A DNA stretch of 64,000 nt from Bacillota bacterium (GTDB lineage Bacteria; Bacillota; Clostridia; Oscillospirales; Ruminococcaceae), in contig JAEWRN010000043.1 in assembly GCA_023460035.1 (NCBI GenBank), positions 163,983 through 227,982 of the forward strand, written 5' to 3'. Of the stretch, positions 56,506 to 63,048 are shown in pieces. Below the pieces are notes generated by a model that saw nothing but the letters and a program-made list of their open reading frames with translations, did not search any database and was not told the origin of the DNA. Position numbers and translations under genes: made by a program. How positions within the stretch are numbered: position 1 is the first letter of the stretch; each line of letters begins with the position of its first letter.

Positions 56506-56524
56506 CTGGGACCATTGGTCCCAG
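56506..56524 (-). repeat. Palindrome copy after the Fic-like gene
   Basis: CTGGGACCATTGGTCCCAG with TTTTCTTTTTTATTGC following on the minus strand; the flanks match those at 53841 (downstream side) and 57336 (upstream side). Confidence 0.88.
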
Positions 56525-56549
56525 CTTCGACGTTTTTATTCGGTTTCAC

Positions 56550-57227
56550 TTATGGCTCAAACGCGGGGGGCTCAATTTGCTGCACTGGTGCAGGGTTTCT
56601 TTGCATTGTCTTAATGCAGCCCACAAGGCACTGCTTGAGCGGCCCACTGTCTGCGGTGTCGTAATAATGCAGCAACGCATCATTGAAGTCGAGCGCACTT
56701 GCTTTGCCAATGGTTAAGACCCCGGCACCTGCTTCAATCAGCATTTTACTCGCAACAACGGTCGAAGTTCTCTTGTTTCCATCCCAAAACAGTTGCGCCC
56801 GTATTAGATAGCAAAAGGCTTCCAATGCTCGCTCTTGCGCGCCCGATATGCTCGCTATTCGTTCCAATTCTTTTTGAACTGCTTCTTGTTGAGGGACGGG
56901 TGGTGTATACGTCGTTCCACTGATGTTCACTGTACCATCTCGCAGTACACCCCACGCAAGGCTTTTATTCCTTGAAACCTGTTCATTCATCCGGCACAGA
57001 TAATCCAGCGTCATAGGGGTATCTAGTGTCTTTAATGCAAAGCGCCAAGCGTCTTTCAGGTTGAGTACCGTTTCAATATCAGATACTGGCACATTGTTGA
57101 CGATTGCACCATCTAAAATAGCCTGCACCTGTGGGAAGCTGACGTTGACCCTCTCAATATATGCCGTATTGAAAACCAGCTCTGCAAACAGCTTGTGTGC
57201 CACAAACACACTTTCTTCCGTTGTCAT
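56550..57227 (-). CDS. Fic-like protein without catalytic histidine
   Basis: A 225-aa protein of the Fic/DOC fold. The signature loop reads QLFWDGNKR at residues 145-153, where active enzymes have H-x-F-x-D-G-N-G/K-R: the catalytic histidine is glutamine. The helical frame (YLCRMNEQVSRNKSLAWGVLRDGTVNISGTTYTPP) is intact, so a non-catalytic, altered-activity or antitoxin-like role is possible. Its last residues, QQIEPPAFEP, nearly match the end of the ToxN protein at 57380 (QQMEPPVFEP). AAAGGGGG precedes the ATG. Confidence 0.8.
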   Translation of the reverse strand: MTTEESVFVAHKLFAELVFNTAYIERVNVSFPQVQAILDGAIVNNVPVSDIETVLNLKDAWRFALKTLDTPMTLDYLCRMNEQVSRNKSLAWGVLRDGTVNISGTTYTPPVPQQEAVQKELERIASISGAQERALEAFCYLIRAQLFWDGNKRTSTVVASKMLIEAGAGVLTIGKASALDFNDALLHYYDTADSGPLKQCLVGCIKTMQRNPAPVQQIEPPAFEP

Positions 57228-57332
57228 TTTGCCCGCCCCCTTTCAGATGGTAATCATCCTTCCTCATTGTATGGTACACTAGCCACAATTTCAATATAGG
57301 GCGCGTTGTCGCCTGTCTGATATAAGAAAAGA

Positions 57333-57357
57333 AAGCTGGGACCAATGGTCCCAGCTT
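57333..57357 (-). repeat. Palindrome copy after toxN
   Basis: GCTGGGACCAATGGTCCCAG with CTTTCTTTTCTTATATC on the minus strand. The ~25 nt between the toxN stop and this repeat match those after the Fic-like gene. Confidence 0.88.
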
Positions 57358-57379
57358 CTACGCTCCTATTCAGTTTGAT

Positions 57380-58012
57380 TTACGGTTCAAACACCGGTGG
57401 TTCCATCTGCTGCGTTATAAACGCATTTGAACGTCCTTGTTTTGTGCTGCATTCTTGTGCTTGTGGAGGCACCCGCTTAATTTCATCTTTAATAATGAGT
57501 CCCTTTTCTTCACAATAAATCATGCATTGCCTTTCATCTGTCAAAAAATCACAACATCTTGCCTTTAAAGCGGGCCATGCTTTTTGTTCAACAATTGTAT
57601 TGTAGAGCTTACAGGCATTTTGAATAATAAATTCTGTATTTTGTGTTGTATTACACCATGAAAGCTGATTTGTCAAAAGATTCTTATAACTATTAGTAGC
57701 TTCATCATCTGTCGGTAGAATCCTCATCTCAACAGGGCATAAAATATCGGGATGTACCGGTATCATATTGTTAAAATTAATAGCACCCAAACGTCCCTGA
57801 TCAATTTTGAAAAAATCAATTTGGTTTTTCATTTTTAGGTGTTTAGGCTTTGGCGATGTTAATGGCGAGTAATAATTATATCCGTTTATAGAAAGAACAA
57901 TTCCAATAAAAGGGCGAGTGCTTTTTGTTCCCATTGTATAAGGCACACAGGGATCGCTTTTTCGCAAAAAATCGCAATAATCGGTATCAACACAATAAAA
58001 CGAAAAGCCCAT
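57380..58012 (-). CDS. toxN: Type III toxin-antitoxin endoribonuclease (ToxN/AbiQ family)
   Basis: A 210-aa toxin. The N-terminal block FYCVDTDYCDFLRKSDPCVPY, then RPFIGIVLSINGYNYYSPLTSPKPKHLKMKNQIDFFKI and GRLGAINFNNMIPV, is characteristic of ToxN/AbiQ ribonucleases, which are held inactive by a repeat RNA and abort phage infection when freed. The C-terminal half (LTNQLSWCNTTQNTEFIIQNACKLYN) fits as well. Length is slightly above the ~170-aa norm owing to an added tail ending QQMEPPVFEP. It follows the ToxI repeats and their terminator, with AAAGGAG 7 nt before the ATG. Confidence 0.93.
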   Translation of the reverse strand: MGFSFYCVDTDYCDFLRKSDPCVPYTMGTKSTRPFIGIVLSINGYNYYSPLTSPKPKHLKMKNQIDFFKIDQGRLGAINFNNMIPVHPDILCPVEMRILPTDDEATNSYKNLLTNQLSWCNTTQNTEFIIQNACKLYNTIVEQKAWPALKARCCDFLTDERQCMIYCEEKGLIIKDEIKRVPPQAQECSTKQGRSNAFITQQMEPPVFEP

Positions 58013-58030
58013 ATAAATTCTCCTTTGAAT

Positions 58031-58056
58031 AAAAAAAGAGGTAGGCTTGCATAAGC
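58031..58056 (-). terminator. Terminator between toxI and toxN
   Basis: A 10-11-bp stem (AGAGGTAGGCTT...AGCCTACCTCT) followed by TTTTTTTATT on the minus strand; it sets the ratio of antitoxin RNA to toxin mRNA, the usual type III arrangement. Confidence 0.92.
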
Positions 58057-58074
58057 CTACCTCTTTGCTTTTTT

Positions 58075-58176
58075 AGCTCCCACTCATGGTAGGGTACACC
58101 GCTTTTTTAGCTCTCACTCATGGTAGAGTACACCGCTTTTTTAGCTCCCACTTACGGTAGGGTACACCGCTTTTTT
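58075..58176 (-). ncRNA. toxI: ToxI antitoxin RNA repeats (3 x 34 nt)
   Basis: Three head-to-tail 34-nt units (58143-58176, 58109-58142, 58075-58108 in order of transcription), each starting AAAAAAGCGGTGTAC. Unit 2 differs from unit 3 by a C-to-U and a matching G-to-A change (CCC/GGG becomes CUC/GAG), so a stem is preserved. Each unit should be cut out by ToxN and fold as an inhibitory pseudoknot. A consensus promoter lies upstream and a terminator downstream. Confidence 0.93.
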
Positions 58177-58199
58177 CGGGTATCTCACCCGGTACCATA

Positions 58200-58228
58200 A
58201 TTATACGCATTTCCGTAAAATTTGTCAA
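58200..58228 (-). promoter_or_regulatory. Consensus promoter of toxIN
   Basis: TTGACA (58228-58223), 17 nt, TATAAT (58205-58200) on the minus strand, about 25 nt before the first repeat. Confidence 0.92.
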
Positions 58229-58278
58229 ATAAATTGACAGAATTCTCTTGGTTTTTCTCTTGGTTTTTCTTTTAGTTT

Positions 58279-58533
58279 TCACTCATCGCTTAGCACGGCA
58301 TCCACCAGCGCGGTGAATATCCTTTGTCGCAGCCTTTTGTCGGTAATCGACACCGTTTCAATATACCGGTTGCCCGCCTTGCGGGTGGGCAGCCCCAGCA
58401 TATACCCTGCCTTGACTTTCAGCAGTTTCACCTCGGCCACATAAAGACCGTTTTCAAACTCGACATCGGCCACTGCCTTGCAGGTGCCTTTATTGTCGAG
58501 CTTGTGTAGATTCGTAATCTTAAACTCATTCAT
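58279..58533 (-). CDS. SpoVG-family protein
   Basis: An 84-aa protein matching SpoVG: KLDNKGTCKAVADVEFENGLYVAEVKLLKVKAGYMLGLPTRK and YIETVSITDKRLRQRIFTALVDAVL. SpoVG proteins bind nucleic acids and affect sporulation, capsule and virulence genes; copies on mobile elements next to parB are common in gut Firmicutes. The ATG overlaps the ParB stop (ATGA), so it is the third gene of a parA-parB-spoVG operon. Confidence 0.9.
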   Translation of the reverse strand: MNEFKITNLHKLDNKGTCKAVADVEFENGLYVAEVKLLKVKAGYMLGLPTRKAGNRYIETVSITDKRLRQRIFTALVDAVLSDE

Positions 58534-59456
58534 TCGATGTCGCCCCCATCCTGATGCTGCCGGTAATATTCCAGCGCTATAATGATTTCCTGCTCAATCT
58601 CGGCCGGTGTCTGCTCTTCGTTAAAGAACTCTTGCAGCAGCTCAAACTTGATACGCAGCACCGGCGGCTTGGGGCTCTTAGGGCTTTTCGGTGGCATTAG
58701 AATTGCCTGCATCTGGTCGGCACCGAGATCATGCTGCTCTTGCTGTTTTGCCGCCAGCTTTTCAGCTTGCTTTAAAGAGATAGCCTCCAACGCATTTTCG
58801 GCCATCACCTCTAAAAGAAGCTGTTGCTGCTCTTGCGACAAGGCTGCGAGTAAAACACCGGCCCGAAAGGGCACGGCATCTTCATCTACCAGTTGCAGCA
58901 GCTCATCGGTCAGCAGGTTTAACTTCAAATAGCGGTAAAGCTCTTTGCGGTTGGTACCTGCCGCTGCCGCAACTTCGCTGATAGGCAGCGTTTTTTTGCC
59001 GGTCTTTGCCGCCGCTGCCTCTACCATAATCTTGTACGCCCGTGCCCGTTCGCTGGGCAGCAGGCGCTTGCGTTGGAACACGTTTTCGCTGAAAATAAGG
59101 TCGGCATCTGCGTCGTCTACCTCGTCAATCACGCAGGGCACTTCTGCCAGCCCTGCCATTGCGGCAGCGGTCTTGCGCCGGTGGCCTGCCAGTATCTCGT
59201 ACCGGGTGCCCTTGGGCCGCACGTGGATTGGTTCGGTAATGCCGCGCTGCTTGATGTCCTCTGACAGCTCTTCGAGTTCCCGCATCCCAAAGGTGCGGGC
59301 CTGTTTAGGGTAATCGTCCAACAGGTCAATGGCAAGTGGGACAATTTGTCCCACCCCTGCCGCTGCCACCGGCCTGCTGAGCATGGCGGCCAGCGCTGCC
59401 TGCGTGTCACCGGTCGCCTGTTTCTTTTGGGTAAAGTCGATTTTTCTGACCGCCAT
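58530..59456 (-). CDS. parB: ParB/Spo0J-like partition protein
   Basis: A 308-aa DNA-binding protein. The ParB/Srx CTPase domain includes LDDYPKQARTFGMRELEELSEDIKQRGITEPIHVRP and the arginine-rich YEILAGHRRKTAAAMAGLAEVPCVI. The HTH is at ~residues 150-215 (KKTLPISEVAAAAGTNRKELYRYLKLNLL), and the C-terminus is predicted to dimerise. It loads on a palindromic centromere site; no classical parS was found, and the element's own repeated palindrome is a candidate target. Overlaps ParA by one nt (TAATG). Confidence 0.94.
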   Translation of the reverse strand: MAVRKIDFTQKKQATGDTQAALAAMLSRPVAAAGVGQIVPLAIDLLDDYPKQARTFGMRELEELSEDIKQRGITEPIHVRPKGTRYEILAGHRRKTAAAMAGLAEVPCVIDEVDDADADLIFSENVFQRKRLLPSERARAYKIMVEAAAAKTGKKTLPISEVAAAAGTNRKELYRYLKLNLLTDELLQLVDEDAVPFRAGVLLAALSQEQQQLLLEVMAENALEAISLKQAEKLAAKQQEQHDLGADQMQAILMPPKSPKSPKPPVLRIKFELLQEFFNEEQTPAEIEQEIIIALEYYRQHQDGGDIE

Positions 59457-60223
59457 TATACTTCCCTCCCTAAAAACTCAGCGACAACCGCACGATACTC
59501 TTGCCCGCGGGGGCTGCCCTTATGGCTGACCATGCTGCGCTGCTCATAGGTGCTGTTTGCCGCTTCCACCGATTTGCGAATCTGTGCGGTAAAAAGAAGA
59601 GAACCGAACTCGTCTTTCAATGCTTCCTCGACCGCCCTGCTCATATTGGTGTTGTCCACCATTGTCAGCAGCACCCCGCCCAGCCGCAGCGCAGGGTTGA
59701 TGTTCTGCTGCACCATTTCAATGACCTGTTGCAGCTGCGACAGGCCGTCCAGCGCGAACTTTTGTGCCTGCACCGGGATGAGCACCTCATCACTGGCCGT
59801 CAGCGCGTTTGTAAGCAGAATACCCAGCGACGGCAGACAGTCAATAAGCACAAAGTCATACTCTTGCAGTGCGACGTCGGCAAGCAGGCGTTTGAGTACC
59901 TGCTCACGACAGACGACCGGTGCCAGGAACATATCAGCACCGGCCAGCAAGATGCTGCTGGGGATGTAGTCAATGCCTTCGTCGTTGCAGCAGATGGCAG
60001 CGGCAACATCCACCGGCTGCCGGTTTGCAACGGCAATCATCAGTTCACTGATGGTCGGGCCGCCGTCCGGCTCGTATGCTAGGTAGTTGCTGAGATTGCC
60101 CTGCGGGTCATAATCAATGCACAGCACCTTTTTACCGGCCTGTACCAGCCCCGCGGCAAGATTCATTGTGGTGGTGGTTTTGCCCACCCCGCCTTTCTGG
60201 TTTGCGATCGAGATTACTTTCAT
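59456..60223 (-). CDS. parA: ParA/Soj-type partition ATPase
   Basis: A 255-aa ATPase: deviant Walker A KGGVGKTTTT at residues ~10-19, LCIDYDPQGNLS (A'), and DFVLIDCLPSLGILL (Walker B). No N-terminal HTH, so Type Ib/Soj-like rather than P1-like. With ParB it should position or stabilise an extrachromosomal form of the element. GGAGG precedes the ATG. First gene of its operon, with a palindrome upstream at 60281. Confidence 0.95.
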   Translation of the reverse strand: MKVISIANQKGGVGKTTTTMNLAAGLVQAGKKVLCIDYDPQGNLSNYLAYEPDGGPTISELMIAVANRQPVDVAAAICCNDEGIDYIPSSILLAGADMFLAPVVCREQVLKRLLADVALQEYDFVLIDCLPSLGILLTNALTASDEVLIPVQAQKFALDGLSQLQQVIEMVQQNINPALRLGGVLLTMVDNTNMSRAVEEALKDEFGSLLFTAQIRKSVEAANSTYEQRSMVSHKGSPRGQEYRAVVAEFLGREV

Positions 60224-60280
60224 TTGTTGTTCCTCCAGTTCTTTTTCTTTTTATATTTAGGTGTATGGGTATATATCAAA

Positions 60281-60303
60281 AGCTGGGACCATTGGTCCCA
60301 ACT
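60281..60303 (-). repeat. Palindrome copy between parA and the 168-aa gene
   Basis: AGCTGGGACCATTGGTCCCA core overlapping the last nt before the 60305 stop region; CTTTTGATATATACC follows on the minus strand. Confidence 0.86.
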
Positions 60304-60304
60304 T

Positions 60305-60811
60305 TTAGTCGGCTGTTCTCTCTGAGTGCCTGAAAACATTTTTAACGATAGGCCAGATAACGGAAAAAACAAGAACTCTGATAGAAATAAGGCGTACAAG
60401 GATTACGAAAATATTGACACCCCAATACCCCAAGAAAAGCGCTAAATCATGGGTACTCATCCACGAGCTGGGGGGTGGTAAAAAATTGTAAAAGAAAACG
60501 ATAACGATAAAAAGCCAACTAAGCAATCGCAGCCAAAAAAAGAAGCTGCCGATGAAACTCTTGGCAGCTTCTTTTATGAGGCATCCGCGCGCTGGTTGTT
60601 GTGTTGGTTCCAGCCCCAGTTTTTCTTCATCTGTGAGGGGCTTTTCTTTCTGCTTAAAAAAAGAATGAAAAGTGTCTGGCAAAAAAAGAAACATCGTGAC
60701 CACGACTAACGATAAAGCAGGAGCAGCTGACACGATTGGAAAAGCAAACCGTTCCACCCATAAAGTGAAAGACGGGTTGCTGATAGAAAAATGAAAAATC
60801 CAATCTAACAA
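60305..60811 (-). CDS. Uncharacterised membrane protein (168 aa)
   Basis: TTG start with GAGGGGG 7 nt upstream. TM helices: IVSAAPALSLVVVTMFLFLP, FFFWLRLLSWLFIVIVFFYNFL and DLALFLGYWGVNIFVILVRLISIRVLVF. A hydrophilic loop (FFKQKEKPLTDEEKLGLEPTQQPARGCLIKEAAKS) links the first two. No known family. It is separated from parA by a palindrome. Confidence 0.57.
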   Translation of the reverse strand: MLDWIFHFSISNPSFTLWVERFAFPIVSAAPALSLVVVTMFLFLPDTFHSFFKQKEKPLTDEEKLGLEPTQQPARGCLIKEAAKSFIGSFFFWLRLLSWLFIVIVFFYNFLPPPSSWMSTHDLALFLGYWGVNIFVILVRLISIRVLVFSVIWPIVKNVFRHSERTAD

Positions 60812-60844
60812 ATTTTCACCCCCTCAAAATTAACTGCAACAAAA

Positions 60845-60869
60845 GAGCTGGGACCAATGGTCCCAGCTC
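60845..60869 (-). repeat. Palindrome copy after the coiled-coil gene
   Basis: GCTGGGACCAATGGTCCCAG, 23 nt after the 60893 stop, then CTCTTTTGTTGC on the minus strand. Confidence 0.87.
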
Positions 60870-60892
60870 TTCATTTACTGTTACTGTTTTAT

Positions 60893-61279
60893 TTATCTGC
60901 CGTAACCTAGGCCCTGTTGCAGATGCAGGCCAAGCGCCATGCCCTGGGCAAGCTGCTCCTGATGCACTTCGTTTACTTGATTCTGTATCATATCCAGCCG
61001 TTCTGCAAGCTGTTCATGCCCTTCGGCAATTTGGCGAATTGCGGGCATGACCTCATTTTCATGTTTCAGCTTTAACAGCTTCACATCGCTCGCTATACTA
61101 TCCAGCTGCTGAGTTATACCACCAACGTGCTGTTCTACACCACCCAGACGTTCATCCATTCCACCAATGCGCTGCTCCACACCGCCCAGACGTTCATCCA
61201 TTCCACCAATGCGCCCAGTAAGGCGCTGCTCCATACCTTGAAGCAAGTCTATTAGTTCTTGTCTGCTGATTTCTGCCAT
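60893..61279 (-). CDS. Coiled-coil protein with 14-residue repeats (128 aa)
   Basis: The middle holds two near-identical 14-residue units (GGMDERLGGVEQRI) and two more diverged ones, encoded by 42-bp direct repeats (61130-61230). The C-terminal half is a regular amphipathic helix (LEKLKHENEVMPAIRQIAEGHEQLAERLDMIQNQV-like). It should form a fibrous oligomer in the cytoplasm. The ATG at 61279 is chosen; an ATG 12 nt upstream abuts its own Shine-Dalgarno. Family unknown; similar repeats occur in small phage- and element-encoded coiled-coil proteins. Confidence 0.6.
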   Translation of the reverse strand: MAEISRQELIDLLQGMEQRLTGRIGGMDERLGGVEQRIGGMDERLGGVEQHVGGITQQLDSIASDVKLLKLKHENEVMPAIRQIAEGHEQLAERLDMIQNQVNEVHQEQLAQGMALGLHLQQGLGYGR

Positions 61280-61338
61280 CCCAATCACCATTCCTTATTT
61301 TGTAGTATATCAACTTTTTTTCTGTTCTGCAACTTGAA

Positions 61339-61359
61339 GCTGGGACCATTGGTCCCAGC
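61339..61359 (-). repeat. Palindrome copy without T-run after the 158-aa gene
   Basis: Perfect core 4 nt after the 61364 stop; the gene-strand sequence after it is TTCAAGTTGCAG, so intrinsic termination is unlikely. Confidence 0.86.
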
Positions 61360-61363
61360 AAAA

Positions 61364-61840
61364 CTATCGATCAATATTTAATTCTGCCGAAAGAGTGGCT
61401 TCCATTTTTTGAAGCTTTTCCGCAAATTGTTTGTTGCGCTCCCATGCGCTGCTGTCTAAGGTCAAAGTTGTTTCGCCCTGCGCCGAATGTCCGATTACCA
61501 CCGCGCATTGATCTCCTGCAATAAATAAAGAATTACAGACCTGCTCGAGCAATGGATAACCCAGCCACGCCAGATCAGCCGGGGCGAGAGAACACACACT
61601 AGCAGAGTTGAATAGATTATTTGCAATTTCGACAACTTGCTTTGCTTTGTCACCCAGCCAATTTGCATCGTTTTTGATTTTCTGAAAGGCAATACCGTCC
61701 TCAGAAATACAGGGTTTTGCGATTCGGGTTAGGTCAGCATCCGTTGAGAACAAATACAGCGCTGCTTGATACCCTTTATCATTTTGCTGGGGTAAACGCA
61801 ATAAGCTTCGCATTTCGTCATAGTTCTTCGCTTGGTTCAT
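61364..61840 (-). CDS. Uncharacterised 158-aa protein
   Basis: A soluble helical protein: NYDEMRSLLRLPQQNDKGYQAALYLFSTDADLTRIAKPCISEDGIAFQKIK at the start and VVEIANNLFNSASVCSLAPADLAWLGYPLLEQVCNSLF in the middle. This resembles small plasmid/ICE proteins of the DUF6075/2.5-type seen in Firmicutes, an identification I cannot confirm. The ATG at 61840 follows GAGG by 8 nt and that site lies only 5 nt beyond a palindrome. Confidence 0.55.
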   Translation of the reverse strand: MNQAKNYDEMRSLLRLPQQNDKGYQAALYLFSTDADLTRIAKPCISEDGIAFQKIKNDANWLGDKAKQVVEIANNLFNSASVCSLAPADLAWLGYPLLEQVCNSLFIAGDQCAVVIGHSAQGETTLTLDSSAWERNKQFAEKLQKMEATLSAELNIDR

Positions 61841-61856
61841 TTCAATCACCTCAAAG

Positions 61857-61875
61857 CTGGGACCATTGGTCCCAG
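61857..61875 (-). repeat. Palindrome copy abutting a Shine-Dalgarno
   Basis: CTGGGACCATTGGTCCCAG directly after the CpaE-like stop (61877); on the gene strand only CTTT separates it from GAGGTG, the ribosome binding site of the next gene. Confidence 0.86.
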
Positions 61876-61876
61876 G

Positions 61877-63019
61877 TTAATCCTTTTTGTTAAGATCAAG
61901 TAGGGTCTGATAGATTTCGTCCTCACCGGTGTATGTCCAATAATCCGGTGCAGGCGGTGCAAAGTAGATTTTTCTGCCCTTCATCAGCTCCCGTACTTCG
62001 GCAGCGTCGGCAGGCGGCACGAAACTGAAACAGTACATCAGGCTGTCGTCATCCGCTTCAAACACAGGTGCCAGTCGGGCACTCTCCTGTGGTTTTACAC
62101 CCGAACAAATGACTTTGAAGTCCTTTTCCATAAAAGAAGTAATATCCGGGATACATTCAAATTCACCGTAATCCAGCACGACGTACTGATATTGTTTCTT
62201 CGCGGCCAGCAAGCTGCTGCGGGTGCGGTAGAAATCAAGCCCCCGAACCTTGTAGTGCTCTGGGCAAAGCTCCGGGTTTGCCAGATATTCAGACAGCACC
62301 GAACGGTCGGACATTTCAATCAATGCTGCCGTGTAGCCGTTAGCCACCAAAAACAGCAGCATCTGTACCGCCTGTGTCGTGGTGCCCATACGGCTGCCCG
62401 CCCCGGCAAATGCAATCGTGATTGCATTTGTCGTTGGCTGTGAGATGGGGCGTTTGGGCAGCAAGAACTTTTTCGCCGCCTGCCTTGTAATTGCGCTGGG
62501 CGGTACTGAGGCATAGCTTTGCGGCGGGGCTGCGGGTACCGGGGGCTCTTCACGCGGCGGCCCCGGTTCGGCAGCCGGTTCGTCCTGCTCCGGCGAAATA
62601 CAAAAGCTGGGACCATTGGTCCCAGCTTCCTGCCTGGGGTCCTCATACAGAATTTCTTGCAACCGCTTGCGCAGCCACAGGGGTTTGTCGGTCAGCACGT
62701 CTTTAATACCGATGCTCTGCACATCCTGCACGGCCCCACTGTCCGGCGCATAGTCTTGCATCAGCACGATTAGCCTTGCCGCCGTGGTCTTTTGCAGCCG
62801 CTCCAGCAGGTCAATGGCGGCACCCACGTCGCTATGGCGAATGGCAGCGACCTCTAAAATCAGGTGGGTGTACTGTGTCGCGTTTTTCTCTATCTTCTTT
62901 TGCAGTGCGTTGATTGTCCTCTCGGTCAACCGTTCAAGGTCAAACCTACCACGCAAGTTCATCTCTTGCAACTGCTGCATGGTCTCATCCGTCGCAATGA
63001 CCGCTACAAAGTTTTTCAT
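61877..63019 (-). CDS. CpaE/TadZ-like two-domain protein with in-frame palindrome
   Basis: A 380-aa protein. Residues 1-~130 look like a receiver-type domain (THLILEVAAIRHSDVGAAIDLLERLQ, RLIVLMQDYAPDSGAVQDVQSIG) and residues ~195-380 a MinD/ParA-like domain (ITIAFAGAGSRMGTTTQAVQMLLFLVANGYTAALIEMS, VVLDYGEFE) with no P-loop lysine, together the plan of CpaE. The linker contains AGTNGPSF, which is a palindrome copy translated in frame (62604-62628), followed by a Pro/Glu-rich stretch. It may localise the Tad pilus or act with ParA/B. It sits beside the integrase gene, far from the rest of the tad genes. Confidence 0.72.
   Translation of the reverse strand: MKNFVAVIATDETMQQLQEMNLRGRFDLERLTERTINALQKKIEKNATQYTHLILEVAAIRHSDVGAAIDLLERLQKTTAARLIVLMQDYAPDSGAVQDVQSIGIKDVLTDKPLWLRKRLQEILYEDPRQEAGTNGPSFCISPEQDEPAAEPGPPREEPPVPAAPPQSYASVPPSAITRQAAKKFLLPKRPISQPTTNAITIAFAGAGSRMGTTTQAVQMLLFLVANGYTAALIEMSDRSVLSEYLANPELCPEHYKVRGLDFYRTRSSLLAAKKQYQYVVLDYGEFECIPDITSFMEKDFKVICSGVKPQESARLAPVFEADDDSLMYCFSFVPPADAAEVRELMKGRKIYFAPPAPDYWTYTGEDEIYQTLLDLNKKD
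62604..62628 (-). repeat. Palindrome copy inside the CpaE-like coding sequence
   Basis: A perfect family member read as E-A-G-T-N-G-P-S-F between the two domains. On the gene strand CTTTTGTATTT follows, so the mRNA would carry a terminator-like hairpin within the gene. Confidence 0.9.
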
Positions 63020-63048
63020 CCTTTATCCATTCCTTTCTCGACATAGAA

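Noticed and set aside
55638..56549. Dam methylase starting at 56549, upstream of the palindrome
   Set aside because: That start would translate the palindrome (AGTNGPSF) as part of the enzyme; the GTG at 56462 has a Shine-Dalgarno and lies directly before the conserved KYPGSKWR motif.
58075..58176. Three direct repeats resembling a short CRISPR array
   Set aside because: Units are contiguous without spacers, preceded by a consensus promoter and followed by a terminator and a ToxN gene; this is ToxI, not CRISPR.
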